Source: Paenibacillus sp. YN15 (GTDB taxonomy: Bacteria; Bacillota; Bacilli; Paenibacillales; NBRC-103111). Taken from it: a stretch of DNA of 64,000 bases. The notes below the pieces were generated by a model. That model ran no database searches. It was not told where the DNA came from and was given only the letters and a program-made list of their open reading frames with translations. Below, in pieces: positions 53,442-62,657 of this stretch. The first letter of the stretch is position 1. Every line of letters starts with the position of its first letter. Position numbers and translations under genes: made by a program. The stretch covers positions 1-64,000 of the forward strand of contig NZ_QMFA01000010.1 in NCBI RefSeq assembly GCF_003285005.1, written 5' to 3'.

Positions 53442-53756
53442 ATGGCATGGATTTTCCTGATATTCGCCGGATTATTTGAGATGGCGGGCGTAGCTATGAT
53501 TAATAAGCTGAACAAGGAGCGGGGCTGGAGGGCGTTTCTGCTTATGGCGGGCGGATTTGGACTGAGCTTCCTCTTCCTGTCCCAGGCCATGAAGGAATTG
53601 CCTATGGGCACAGCCTATGCGGTGTGGACCGGAATCGGGGCTTCCGGCGGCGCCGCGGCGGGAATGCTGCTCTACGGAGAGCCCAGAAGCTTGCCGCGAA
53701 TCCTTTGCATCGCCACCGTTCTGGCTTCCGCAGTAGGGTTAAAGCTGGTTGGCTAA
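53442..53756 (+). CDS. gdnD: SMR-family guanidinium exporter subunit
   Basis: A 104-residue SMR protein with four helices, the conserved Glu in FAGLFEMAGVAMINK and the motif GTAYAVWTGIGASGGA. The two genes are 3 bases apart and the proteins are dissimilar enough for heterodimer assembly with opposite topologies. Confidence 0.9.
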   Translation: MAWIFLIFAGLFEMAGVAMINKLNKERGWRAFLLMAGGFGLSFLFLSQAMKELPMGTAYAVWTGIGASGGAAAGMLLYGEPRSLPRILCIATVLASAVGLKLVG

Positions 53757-53876
53757 ACGCGCCGCCGGTTTTACACTGAACGGCTGACAGAGCTGCCGGA
53801 AGCTTAGACGTTGTTCATACTCAGTTCATAAACCTGCGTTACCATGCCAATATCAACGGATCAAGGAGGAATTGGC

Positions 53877-54905
53877 ATGGATAGAAAGAGGAGAGAAGCA
53901 AACCCCGGCATCGGGGATTGGGCTGTTGAGGCCAACGGACTGGTCAAGGTCTTCGGGGCGAACCGGGCCGTAGACGGAGTGGATCTGCGGGTGAAAACCG
54001 GCAGTATTTACGGGGTGCTGGGGCCCAATGGAGCCGGCAAAACCACCACCATCCGGATGCTGGCGACGCTGCTGGCGCCGGACGCCGGGTCGGCGCAGGT
54101 TTTTGGGCATGATGTGGGTAAGGAGCCGCAGATTGTGCGGCAGCTTATCGGAGTGACGGGGCAATATGCTTCCGTGGACGATTCCTTGAGCGCTACGGAA
54201 AATCTGGTGATTTTCTCCCGGCTGCTGGGGCTGTCCCGCGCGGATGCCAAACGGAAGGCGGCGGAGCTGCTGGAGGAGTTTGGCCTGACGGAGGCGGCAA
54301 AACGGCCGCTGAAGAATTTCTCCGGCGGGATGCGGCGGCGTCTGGATTTGGCGGCCAGTCTGATTGCCCAGCCGCCGCTGATCTTCCTGGACGAACCCAC
54401 CACCGGGCTGGACCCCCGGACCCGGGCCCAAATGTGGGAAACCATCCGGCGTCTGGTGAAAACGGGCTCCACTGTTCTTTTGACCACACAATATCTGGAT
54501 GAAGCGGATCAGCTGGCAGACCGGATTGCCGTTATTGACCGGGGCCATGTGGTTGCCGAAGGAACGGTTGACGAGTTGAAAATGTCGGTGGGCACCGCAT
54601 CCCTGCAGCTGCGGGTAGTGGATTCGGCGGAAACCGAGCGCGCGCGGCGGAGAGTGGAGCAGGTGCTGCAGGTACGGGCCGCCATCTCCGCAGAGGCCGG
54701 AAGAATAACCGCGCCCATGTCCGACCCCGACAGAGTAACGGATTTGCTGATTGCCCTGCGGGAGGAAGGCATCCATCTGGCGGAAATGAGCGTGCAGAAG
54801 CCGACGCTGGATGAAGTGTTCCTGACTATTACCGGGGATGCAACCGCCGCTCAGCCTTCCGGACAGCCCGCAATATCACATCAATTGGAGGGGGCAAATG
54901 TATGA
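53877..54905 (+). CDS. ABC transporter ATPase, DrrA-like
   Basis: A 342-residue ATPase with Walker A GPNGAGKTTT near residues 44-53, signature FSGGMRRRLDLAASL, Walker B LIFLDEPTTGLDP and the C-terminal regulatory extension typical of daunorubicin-resistance ATPases. AAGGAGG precedes ATG 53877. It overlaps the permease gene by 4 bases. It probably drives export of an antibiotic-like or lipid substrate. Confidence 0.92.
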   Translation: MDRKRREANPGIGDWAVEANGLVKVFGANRAVDGVDLRVKTGSIYGVLGPNGAGKTTTIRMLATLLAPDAGSAQVFGHDVGKEPQIVRQLIGVTGQYASVDDSLSATENLVIFSRLLGLSRADAKRKAAELLEEFGLTEAAKRPLKNFSGGMRRRLDLAASLIAQPPLIFLDEPTTGLDPRTRAQMWETIRRLVKTGSTVLLTTQYLDEADQLADRIAVIDRGHVVAEGTVDELKMSVGTASLQLRVVDSAETERARRRVEQVLQVRAAISAEAGRITAPMSDPDRVTDLLIALREEGIHLAEMSVQKPTLDEVFLTITGDATAAQPSGQPAISHQLEGANV

Positions 54906-55717
54906 GCCAGACCACCATTACGCCAGGAGCCATCCGGCAGTTGAAAAACCGTACCAGCCTTAGGCAAACGATCCGCAATTCCCTGACGATGGCCTACCGG
55001 GGATTGCTCAAAATCCGGCATACGCCGGAGCAACTGTTTGACGTCACCCTTCAGCCCATTATTTTCACCTTGATGTTTACGTATATCTTCGGCGGAGCCA
55101 TCTCGGGTGATGTGGCCAGCTATTTGCCCATTATTATTCCCGGGATATTGGTCCAGACGGTGATCACTACCTCTGTGGTTACCGGCGTTCAACTGAGGGA
55201 GGATATGGACAAAGGGGTGTTCGACCGCTTCAAGTCCCTGCCCATTGCCCGCATTGCGCCGCTGGCGGGAGCTCTGCTGGCGGATACGATCCGCTATACC
55301 ATCGCCACTGTGCTGACCTTTGTGATGGGGTATTTGATGGGCTACCGTCCCGCCGGGGGCATTGAGCATGTGGTGCTGGCCGGGCTTTTGGTCATCGGCT
55401 GCTCTTGGGCCATCAGCTGGATCTTTGCCTTCTTTGGCGTTATTGCCCGGACTGCCTCCAGCGTACAGGGGATGTCCATGATCATCCTGTTTCCCCTGAC
55501 CTTTTTGTCCAATGCGTATGTGCCCGTGGAAACCATGCCCAAATGGCTGCAGTGGTTCGCCAATATCAATCCTATCTCCCATCTGGTGAGCGCCGTCCGC
55601 GAGCTGACCAATACCGGAAGCGTGGGCAGCGATCTGGTCATCTCCCTTGTGGGCGCAGCCGTGATTGTGGCTATCTTTGCCCCTATGACGGTGCGGGCAT
55701 ACATGCGCAAAGCATAG
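54902..55717 (+). CDS. ABC-2 type permease, DrrB-like
   Basis: A 271-residue membrane protein with six helices. The ABC-2 signature spans EDMDKGVFDRFKSLPIARIA, then LTFLSNAYVPVETMPKWLQW and INPISHLVSAVREL. It partners with the DrrA-like ATPase. The following two-component genes begin 60 bases later and may respond to the exported compound. Confidence 0.92.
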   Translation: MSQTTITPGAIRQLKNRTSLRQTIRNSLTMAYRGLLKIRHTPEQLFDVTLQPIIFTLMFTYIFGGAISGDVASYLPIIIPGILVQTVITTSVVTGVQLREDMDKGVFDRFKSLPIARIAPLAGALLADTIRYTIATVLTFVMGYLMGYRPAGGIEHVVLAGLLVIGCSWAISWIFAFFGVIARTASSVQGMSMIILFPLTFLSNAYVPVETMPKWLQWFANINPISHLVSAVRELTNTGSVGSDLVISLVGAAVIVAIFAPMTVRAYMRKA

Positions 55718-55777
55718 TTTATCCGCGGGCTTGACAAACGGGAGCGCATCAGGCAAGGTTTCAATGGAGGTGGCTGC

Positions 55778-56458
55778 ATGACCCGGATACTGGTAGTGGA
55801 TGACGATATGCATATACGCGAGATGGTCCGGCATTTTCTCAAGCTGGAGGGCTGGGAGGTGCTGGAGGCTTCGGATGGCCGGGAGGCTTTGGCCGTTTTG
55901 GCCGATACTCCCGCGGACCTGGTCATTTTGGATATTATGATGCCGGGGATGGACGGCTGGGAGCTGTGCCGCGAATTAAGGGAGCAGCAGGAGAATCTTC
56001 CGCTGCTGATGCTGACCGCCAAGGGAGAGGCCTCCCAGGTTGTGAAGGGGTTTGCCTTGGGCACCGACGACTATATCGCCAAGCCCTTCGATCCTATGGT
56101 GCTGGTAGCCCGGGTCAAGGCGCTGCTGAAGCGCTACCGCATCCTGTCCTCCCAGACGGTGCAGCTGGGGAATCTGGTTCTGCGGCGGGATACCTTTCAA
56201 TGTATGGACGGGGCGGAGGAGATTACCCTGCCCCGCAAGGAGTTTGAGCTGCTGTTCAAGCTGGCGGGTTATCCGGGCAAAACCTTTACCCGGGACCAGC
56301 TCATTGAGCAAATCTGGGGTTATGATTACGAAGGGGATGAGCGGACGGTGGATGTGCATATCAAGCGGCTGCGGGAGCGGTTCCCGGAGAGCAGCCATAC
56401 CTTCCGGATCAGCACGATCCGCGGCCTGGGCTACCGGCTGGAGGTGGTTCAGCCGTGA
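55778..56458 (+). CDS. OmpR-family response regulator
   Basis: A 226-residue regulator. The receiver has the phosphoacceptor Asp52 (LVILDIMMPGMDG), the acidic pair Asp8/Asp9, and Lys in YIAKPFDP. The C-terminal winged helix includes LPRKEFELLFKLAGYPGKTF and RTVDVHIKRLRERF. GGAGGTGG precedes the start. It is coupled by overlap to the kinase gene. Confidence 0.94.
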   Translation: MTRILVVDDDMHIREMVRHFLKLEGWEVLEASDGREALAVLADTPADLVILDIMMPGMDGWELCRELREQQENLPLLMLTAKGEASQVVKGFALGTDDYIAKPFDPMVLVARVKALLKRYRILSSQTVQLGNLVLRRDTFQCMDGAEEITLPRKEFELLFKLAGYPGKTFTRDQLIEQIWGYDYEGDERTVDVHIKRLRERFPESSHTFRISTIRGLGYRLEVVQP

Positions 56459-57543
56459 GAGACCGTCCCGGCTTCCTTCATATTGCCCTGAATGTGCTCA
56501 TGGTCATCGCTTTTCTGTTGCTGTGCTGGTCAGGGGCATACATGGCCTCGGAGAGGATTTATGCCGCATTAGGCTGGGAGCCCCACGGGCTGCTGGCTTT
56601 TCTCATCAATGCGGTTCTGGGGTTTATGCTGTTCGGGGTGGCCATCGGCATTATCGGTCCGTTCCTGCGGCCCAATGAGCATAAGCTGTTTACCGAGCTT
56701 ATTGAGGCCATGCGCCAGATATCCCGGGGAGACTTCCAGGTGGAGCTGGCTCCGATATTGGGCCAAATGGGAAAGCATGAGCGGGAGCGGCATCCTTTTG
56801 CGCAGCTGGTGACCAGCATTGATGACATGGCCGCCAATCTGAAGGAGATGGAGGAGCTGCGCCAGGAGTTTATCTCCAATGTCTCCCATGAGATCGGGTC
56901 GCCTCTGACCTCGATTATGGGCTTTGCCAAAGCGCTCAGAAGCGGCGCTCTGGATACCGAGGAGCGGGAACGGTATCTGGATATTATCGAGACGGAATGC
57001 GTCCGCCTCTCCAAGCTCAGCGACAATCTGATGAAGCTGGCGGTGCTGGATTCGGCGCAGTCCTCTGTGCACCCCGGCATCTACAGGTTGGATAAGCAGC
57101 TGATTTCCCTGATTCTGGCTTGTGAGCCGCAATGGGAAGCCAAGGAAATCGATATGAACCTGGAGCCGGAGGCGGTGGAGGTTGCCGCGGATGAGGATTT
57201 GATGAGCCAGGTGTGGCTGAATCTGCTGCATAATGCGATTAAATTTACCCCGGCGGGAGGGCGGATCACGGTCTCTGTTGCCCGGGAGGGCGGTCAGGCG
57301 GCGGTGTGGATTGCGGACAACGGGCCGGGCATTGCCGAGGAGGACCAGGCCCGCATTTTCGAGCGGTTCTACAAGGCGGACAGGTCCCGCACCCGGTCCG
57401 GCGGAGGCAGCGGGCTGGGACTATCCATCGCCCACAAAATTGTGGAGATGCACGGCGGCTCCATCACCGTGGCCAGCAAGCCGGGGGAGGGAGCGGCGTT
57501 TACCGTTTTGATTCCGGCAGCGGGCGGGGAGGGCAAGTCCTGA
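56455..57543 (+). CDS. sensor histidine kinase
   Basis: A 362-residue kinase with two N-terminal helices (LNVLMVIAFLLLCWSGAYM; LINAVLGFMLFGVAIGIIGP) separated by a very short outer loop, so it probably senses within the membrane or through a partner. H-box SNVSHEIGSPLTS, N-box LLHNAIKFTP, and G-boxes DNGPGI and GSGLGLSIAHKIV are intact. The short outer loop resembles intramembrane-sensing kinases paired with ABC exporters. GTG 56455 overlaps the regulator stop. Confidence 0.92.
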   Translation: MRDRPGFLHIALNVLMVIAFLLLCWSGAYMASERIYAALGWEPHGLLAFLINAVLGFMLFGVAIGIIGPFLRPNEHKLFTELIEAMRQISRGDFQVELAPILGQMGKHERERHPFAQLVTSIDDMAANLKEMEELRQEFISNVSHEIGSPLTSIMGFAKALRSGALDTEERERYLDIIETECVRLSKLSDNLMKLAVLDSAQSSVHPGIYRLDKQLISLILACEPQWEAKEIDMNLEPEAVEVAADEDLMSQVWLNLLHNAIKFTPAGGRITVSVAREGGQAAVWIADNGPGIAEEDQARIFERFYKADRSRTRSGGGSGLGLSIAHKIVEMHGGSITVASKPGEGAAFTVLIPAAGGEGKS

Positions 57544-57567
57544 TCGGAGGCGGGGGAGGAGAAAGCA

Positions 57568-57760
57568 TAGCGGAACTCAGCGACCCTTAAACGCGATAAT
57601 TTGACCATTTCGGCATATTGCGGAACTGAGCGGCGCTTAATTGGGCCCGAGGCCGGCCGATGGGCTGTAATTGCCCGTTTGCGACCAATTAAGGGCCGGA
57701 TAGTTCCGTTATTTGGCGTATACGGCCCATAATACAGTTTAAGAGCTTCTCATTTCCGTA
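57568..57760. repeat. tetrad repeat locus G
   Basis: Direct units CGGAACTCAGCGACCCTTAA and CGGAACTGAGCGGCGCTTAA have TTAA landmarks at 57587 and 57637. Inverted units have TTAA at 57689 and 57739. Spacing is 50 bases in each half. The outer arm CGGAACT and the right end CTTAA are locus-specific. Confidence 0.7.
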
Positions 57761-57774
57761 AGCGCATGTTGATT

Positions 57775-58020
57775 CTGCGTTCCTCAGCCTACCTCTCATA
57801 CCCAGCATGTCCCCGTCCACCCAGCATCCCCCGGCGCCCCAGCACATTGCAGCACACCAGCCCTCTAACACAACGCCGTATCCCCCATCATCACTCTAGT
57901 TACTCCAACGCCCCCATCATCCCAACCATCCCAACCGCCCTGCATGTCCCATCTCATTCATCCCTCCGCAAGCTCCGTTCACTCCCCAATCCGCTCATCA
58001 CGCTTACTTACGGCAGATTC
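57775..58020 (+). promoter_or_regulatory. C-rich, G-poor stretch, candidate Rho-utilisation region
   Basis: Over 57781-58020 I count by hand 114 C and 27 G in 240 bases. No intrinsic terminator is seen after the kinase gene at 57543. C-rich, G-poor, unstructured RNA is the known feature of rut sites. The open frames crossing this stretch have proline/serine low-complexity products and no ribosome site. Confidence 0.4.
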
Positions 58021-58127
58021 GGCTCGCCAACAGACCCGCCAACAGAGCCCTTCAACAGAGCCCGCCAACGCCGGAATTTCGCGCAGCAACCCGCTCATTT
58101 GCAGACAGGAGAAGGGCTGTTTCATGC

Positions 58128-58178
58128 TATACTGGTGAGAACAGCATACCAACAACCCATACCAACAACCGCATACCA
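58128..58178 (+). promoter_or_regulatory. extended -10 and CATACCAA direct repeats before the Btr-like gene
   Basis: TGC-TATACT (hexamer 58128-58133) fits an extended -10 promoter. CATACCAA then occurs at 58145, 58158 and 58172, the first two as a 13-base repeat CATACCAACAAC. The repeats lie in the early transcript or just past the start site, suited to autoregulation. Confidence 0.4.
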
Positions 58179-58214
58179 AGGGCCCAGCCCTTGCAGAATG
58201 GAGGAGATGAATCC

Positions 58215-59795
58215 GTGAGCAACATTGCAGAAATGCTCCGCCGCGCCTCTTTTGTGCATGCCGGCGGAGAGGCGATACAAGTCCCCGGATTCCGCCACCG
58301 GGAATGCTGCATGACTTCCGACAAGGCGGGTTTTCTCTTCGTCTCCCGCGGCTCCCTGCGGATTACTCTGCAAACGGGGGCGGCGCAGGGAACCATAGAA
58401 ACAGAGACGGGAACGGTGCTGTTTATCCCGCCTTCCACCGGGATGATGCTGCAGAATGAATTCCAGCTGGCCGCAGAGGCGGTGCTGGTGGGGGTGGCGT
58501 CTGCCTGTCCTGAAGACCTGCAGATGCTGGAGAGCTTGCATCAGCCCAAGGCTGCGGCCTACGCCCTGATCGCCCGTCCCTTCCGGATGCCCCAAGCCCG
58601 GCAAATATTCGAGGAGTTCCTGACTGAAAGCCCGCCGTCCGATCTGGCCGGACATTACCGGCTGCAATCCCATCTGTACCTGATGCTCTCCGGCTTCGCC
58701 CATGCCGCAAACAAGCCCAATGCCACTGCCATGAATCTGGGCAGCTACGTGGAGCATGTCCGTCAATTCATCCTGAAGGCGGCAGACAAGCCGCTGGATA
58801 TGGAGGAGCTGGCGCAATCGTCAGGGGTCAGCCCCAGCCGGTTCTACCGGACATTCCGCCAGCATACGGGAATGAGTCCGCTCCAGTATTCGACCCAGGC
58901 CCGCATCCGCGCCGCCTTGCGGCTGATGTCCAATGCGCCTGCATCCGTCACCGCCGTCGCCCATGCGGCAGGTTATGAGGATGAGCTGTATTTCAGCCGC
59001 CTGTTCAAAAAACAGATGGGCCTCTCTCCCACGGAGTACATAACCGCCGCGAACCGGAAGATTGCCGTTGTGTCGCCAATCCTAAACGGGGACTTGTCCA
59101 TTTTTGGCATCGCTCCCCAAATTACCTTCGAACGAAATGCCCTGAACCGTCCGGAGCAGGTGCTGGACATGCTGTACAGCGCCAAACCGGATCTGATCTT
59201 CGCCGGGGGGCCGCTGGAGCTTGCCCTGGAGCAGGAGCTGGGACGCATTGCCCCGCTCCATGTGCTCCATTGGAAGACGTTCTCTTGGAAGGAGCGCCTT
59301 CGCCGGATGGGGGACACGCTGGGACTGCGCCCCGTTGCCGAACAGTGGCTGGAGCGATTTCGGCTAAAAGCGGAAAACGCCCGCTCCCATATAGATACCT
59401 TCTGGGGCGGAGAGCCGGCTCTGGCGGTAATCTGCATGGATACTCACTACACCATTTTCGGGGCCGACAGCCGCAAGATCAGCGACCTGTTTTACCAGGA
59501 GCTGCAATTGGCCGTGCCGGAATGCATCCGCGGGACGCACGGGAAAAAACTCCTCTCCTTGCACGAGGTAGCCGCCTTGCCATGTGAGAACATCATCTTC
59601 TTGGTGCCGTCCGGCCTGGAGCAGTTGGAACTGGCGCGCATGGAGCAGAACTGGCGCAATTTGGCTTCCGAAGGCCGGAAAAAGCGCTGCCTGTTTCTCC
59701 CGTACTACGGGGCGCTCCATTACAATGCCGAATGCTACAGCAGCCTGGTTGACCAATGCGTATGGAGAATTCGGGCGAAGCTGTCCCTCTGCTGA
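58215..59795 (+). CDS. AraC regulator fused to a FecB-like domain, Btr type
   Basis: A 526-residue cytoplasmic regulator. An N-terminal cupin-like part precedes an AraC DNA-binding pair near residues 185-275 (MEELAQSSGVSPSRFYRTFR; VAHAAGYEDELYFSRLFKKQ). The C-terminal 240 residues form a periplasmic-binding-protein-like domain (QVLDMLYSAKPDLIFAGGPL; ALAVICMDTHYTIFG). This matches Btr (YbbB) of Bacillus, which binds a siderophore and activates its uptake genes. Adjacent downstream genes encode a siderophore importer. GTG 58215 has TGGAGGAGAT upstream. Confidence 0.9.
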   Translation: MSNIAEMLRRASFVHAGGEAIQVPGFRHRECCMTSDKAGFLFVSRGSLRITLQTGAAQGTIETETGTVLFIPPSTGMMLQNEFQLAAEAVLVGVASACPEDLQMLESLHQPKAAAYALIARPFRMPQARQIFEEFLTESPPSDLAGHYRLQSHLYLMLSGFAHAANKPNATAMNLGSYVEHVRQFILKAADKPLDMEELAQSSGVSPSRFYRTFRQHTGMSPLQYSTQARIRAALRLMSNAPASVTAVAHAAGYEDELYFSRLFKKQMGLSPTEYITAANRKIAVVSPILNGDLSIFGIAPQITFERNALNRPEQVLDMLYSAKPDLIFAGGPLELALEQELGRIAPLHVLHWKTFSWKERLRRMGDTLGLRPVAEQWLERFRLKAENARSHIDTFWGGEPALAVICMDTHYTIFGADSRKISDLFYQELQLAVPECIRGTHGKKLLSLHEVAALPCENIIFLVPSGLEQLELARMEQNWRNLASEGRKKRCLFLPYYGALHYNAECYSSLVDQCVWRIRAKLSLC

Positions 59796-59870
59796 AAAAT
59801 CCATCCCTTTTGAATAAATATCCATTATCAAGGAGAGCTTCTTCTTTTATAGTTATACCAATGATTTGAT

Positions 59871-59885
59871 TGATAATGATTATTA
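59871..59885. promoter_or_regulatory. Fur box before yclNOPQ-like operon
   Basis: TGATAATGATTATTA matches the 7-1-7 Bacillus Fur consensus TGATAATNATTATCA at 14 of 15 positions. It lies 24 bases before the first permease start. Confidence 0.8.
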
Positions 59886-59908
59886 ATGATAATGAAAAAA
59901 GGGACCGT

Positions 59909-60859
59909 ATGAACAAGCTAACCTTGACCTTGCTTCTCCTGCTGCTTTCCGCTGCCTCTGTGTTCATCGGCGTGAAGAATGTGGCCCCCTGGGATTTATT
60001 CCAGCTCAGCGAAGAGCAGCGCCACATCCTGCTGGTGAGCCGCCTTCCCCGTCTGTTCAGCCTGTTGATGGCGGGAACCAGTCTGGGCATCTCGGGCTTA
60101 ATTATGCAGCAGCTCACCCGCAACAAGTTCGTATCTCCCACCACTGCCGGAACGGATGATGCCGCCCGGCTGGGGATTCTGGTTGCCATCCTGATGTTCG
60201 GGCAGGCCAGTCCGCTGGAACGGATGCTGGTGGCCTTTGCCTTTGCGCTTTTGGGCACCTTCGTCTTCATGAAAATTCTGGACCGAATCCGGCTGAAGGA
60301 CGTAATCCTCATTCCGCTGGCAGGCCTTATGTTCGGCAATATTGTGGGAGCCGGCACCACTTTCCTGGCCTATAAGCATAACCTGATCCAGAATATGACG
60401 GCATGGCTCCAGGGGGATTTCTCCACCATTATGAGCGGGCGGTATGAGATGCTTTACATTAGCCTTCCCTTGCTGGCAGTTGCTTATCTGTACGCGGACC
60501 GGTTCACCATCTCGGGCATGGGGGAGGATTTCGCCGTCAACCTGGGTCTGAATCACCGGCTGGTAGTGAATATCGGTCTGACCATTGTGGCTCTGATTAC
60601 CGCCGTTGTGATGATTACAGTGGGCATGATTCCGTTTCTTGGTCTGGTGGTGCCCAATCTGGTGTCCATGTACCGGGGGGATCATCTCAAAAAAAGCTTA
60701 TTCCATACGGCGGTAATGGGCGCCATCTTCATTCTGTTCTGCGACATCCTGGGCAGGCTGCTGATATACCCTTACGAAATTCCCATCGGGCTGACGGTCG
60801 GCGTCATCGGCAGCGGGATTTTCCTATACTTCCTGTTAAGGAGAAGGGTATATGACTAA
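59909..60859 (+). CDS. yclN: FecCD-type siderophore permease
   Basis: A 316-residue permease with about nine helices and the FecCD motifs LPRLFSLLMAGTSLGISGLI and GMIPFLGLVVPNLVSMYRGD. Length and gene order match YclN of the petrobactin importer in B. subtilis. ATG 59909 has AAAGGGA upstream. It overlaps the second permease by 8 bases. Confidence 0.85.
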   Translation: MNKLTLTLLLLLLSAASVFIGVKNVAPWDLFQLSEEQRHILLVSRLPRLFSLLMAGTSLGISGLIMQQLTRNKFVSPTTAGTDDAARLGILVAILMFGQASPLERMLVAFAFALLGTFVFMKILDRIRLKDVILIPLAGLMFGNIVGAGTTFLAYKHNLIQNMTAWLQGDFSTIMSGRYEMLYISLPLLAVAYLYADRFTISGMGEDFAVNLGLNHRLVVNIGLTIVALITAVVMITVGMIPFLGLVVPNLVSMYRGDHLKKSLFHTAVMGAIFILFCDILGRLLIYPYEIPIGLTVGVIGSGIFLYFLLRRRVYD

Positions 60860-61805
60860 AACGCACAAGCTTCAGTTTTCCGTTCTCGCTGCCGTGTCGC
60901 TGGTCTTGATCCTGCTGTATCTTCTGGGGCATATGATCGGAGCATGGGATTATGTGTTCCCCCGCCGGATGTACAAGGTTGCCGCCATGGTGCTGACGGG
61001 AGGCGCCATTGCTATCTCCACAGTGGTTTTCCAGACGCTGACCAACAACCGGATTCTGACTCCTTCCATAATCGGCCTGGATTCCGTCTACATGCTTTTT
61101 CAGACCTTTATCTTCTACATATTTGGCTCCACCAGCCCTCTGGTGACCAAGGATCATTATAATTTTCTTCTGGCTGTGCTCCTGATGATGCTCTTCGTTG
61201 CAATGTTGTACAAGCTGATGTTTCAGCGGGAGGGCCGCCATCTGCTTCATCTGCTGCTGGTGGGGCTGGTATTCGGCACCTTCTTCGGGAGCATGACCAC
61301 GTTTATGCAGGTGCTGATCGATCCCAATGAATTTCTCTCCTTGCAGGGAAAAATGTTCGCCAGCTTCAACAATGTGAATACGGATTTACTGCCATATGCT
61401 TTGGGCATTCTCGTGCTGACAGGCGTATTCGGGGTCCGGTATGTAAAATATCTGGATGTGCTTTCGCTGGGCAGGGAACATGCCGTCAACCTGGGGCTGG
61501 ACTACAACCGGCTGGTGAAGCAGCTTTTGGTGCTGGTGGCCGTACTTGTTGCCTTGTCCACCGCATTGGTAGGGCCGGTCACCTTTTTGGGCTTGCTCAC
61601 CGCCAATCTGGCTTACCAGCTGATGGGCAGCTACCGGCATCAATTGCTGCTGCCTTCCGCTTTTCTCATCAGTGTCGTTACACTGGTAGGCGGACAGCTT
61701 CTGGTGGAGCGGGTGTTCAGCTTTACAACCACCTTGAGCGTCATTGTGAATTTTGCCGGAGGTCTCTATTTCATGTATCTGCTGTTAAGGGAGAGCAAGC
61801 TATGA
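60852..61805 (+). CDS. yclO: FecCD-type siderophore permease
   Basis: A 317-residue permease, partner of the previous one. Motifs FPRRMYKVAAMVLTGGAIAI and GPVTFLGLLTANLAYQLMGS are those of the family. It lies in overlap with genes on both sides (8 and 4 bases). The YclO role is inferred from order and from the clear YclQ-like binding protein. Confidence 0.85.
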   Translation: MTKTHKLQFSVLAAVSLVLILLYLLGHMIGAWDYVFPRRMYKVAAMVLTGGAIAISTVVFQTLTNNRILTPSIIGLDSVYMLFQTFIFYIFGSTSPLVTKDHYNFLLAVLLMMLFVAMLYKLMFQREGRHLLHLLLVGLVFGTFFGSMTTFMQVLIDPNEFLSLQGKMFASFNNVNTDLLPYALGILVLTGVFGVRYVKYLDVLSLGREHAVNLGLDYNRLVKQLLVLVAVLVALSTALVGPVTFLGLLTANLAYQLMGSYRHQLLLPSAFLISVVTLVGGQLLVERVFSFTTTLSVIVNFAGGLYFMYLLLRESKL

Positions 61806-62566
61806 TTGAAGTGCGCAATGTAACCAAAGCATACGGGGGAAAAGCGGTAGTGGACCATGTTTCGCTGGTGATCCCCAAGAGCCGGATGACTGCTTTTATC
61901 GGGGCCAACGGCGCAGGCAAAAGCACCCTCCTGGGCATGATCAGCCGCTTGCAGCAGCAGGATGCCGGTGAGGTGCTGATTGAAGGCCGGGACATCCGCC
62001 AGTGGAAAAGCAATGAGCTGGCCCGCAAAATTTCCATCCTGAAGCAGACCAATCATCTGAATGTGCGGCTGACGGTGAAGGAGCTGGTGAGCTTCGGCCG
62101 GTTTCCCTATTCCCAAGGCCGGCTGACGCCGGAGGACAATGCCAAGGTCAAGGAAGCCATCCGTTATCTGGAGCTGGAGGAGCTGCAGGACCGGTTTATC
62201 GACCAATTGAGCGGAGGGCAATGCCAGCGGGCGTTTATTGCCATGGTGGTGGCCCAGGATACGGAATACATTCTCCTGGACGAACCCTTGAACAATCTGG
62301 ACATGAAGCATTCCGTGCAGATTATGCAGGTTCTCCGCCGTCTGGTGGATGAGCTGGCCAAAAGCGTCATTATCGTCATCCATGACATTAATTTCGCTTC
62401 CTGCTATGCCGACCGGATGGTGGCGTTAAAGCATGGCCGGCTGGTCCGGGAGGGAGCGGTGGACAGCATTATGGAAACAGGGGCGCTGCGGGATATTTAC
62501 GACATGGATATTCCGGTGGAGCAGTTTCGGGGCAACCGGATCGGCGTCTTTTTTGCAGGCACATAA
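61802..62566 (+). CDS. yclP: siderophore ABC transporter ATPase
   Basis: A 254-residue ATPase with Walker A GANGAGKST near residues 36-44, signature LSGGQCQRAFIAM, Walker B EYILLDEPLNNLD and switch HDINFASCYAD. It is the FepC/YclP type that energises FecCD permeases. Confidence 0.88.
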   Translation: MIEVRNVTKAYGGKAVVDHVSLVIPKSRMTAFIGANGAGKSTLLGMISRLQQQDAGEVLIEGRDIRQWKSNELARKISILKQTNHLNVRLTVKELVSFGRFPYSQGRLTPEDNAKVKEAIRYLELEELQDRFIDQLSGGQCQRAFIAMVVAQDTEYILLDEPLNNLDMKHSVQIMQVLRRLVDELAKSVIIVIHDINFASCYADRMVALKHGRLVREGAVDSIMETGALRDIYDMDIPVEQFRGNRIGVFFAGT

Positions 62567-62657
62567 ATCTTGGCTTTGAAAGGGGGGATGGCCGCATAAC
62601 CTGTCCAGCATTCATGATGGCGTCAAACCAATTTTATATACGAGGTGAAGGGTAGAA

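Noticed and set aside
57766-58218. A 150-codon frame before the Btr-like gene
   Set aside because: The product is Pro/Ser/His low complexity caused by the C-rich stretch. There is no ribosome site, and it runs through the start region of the real gene.
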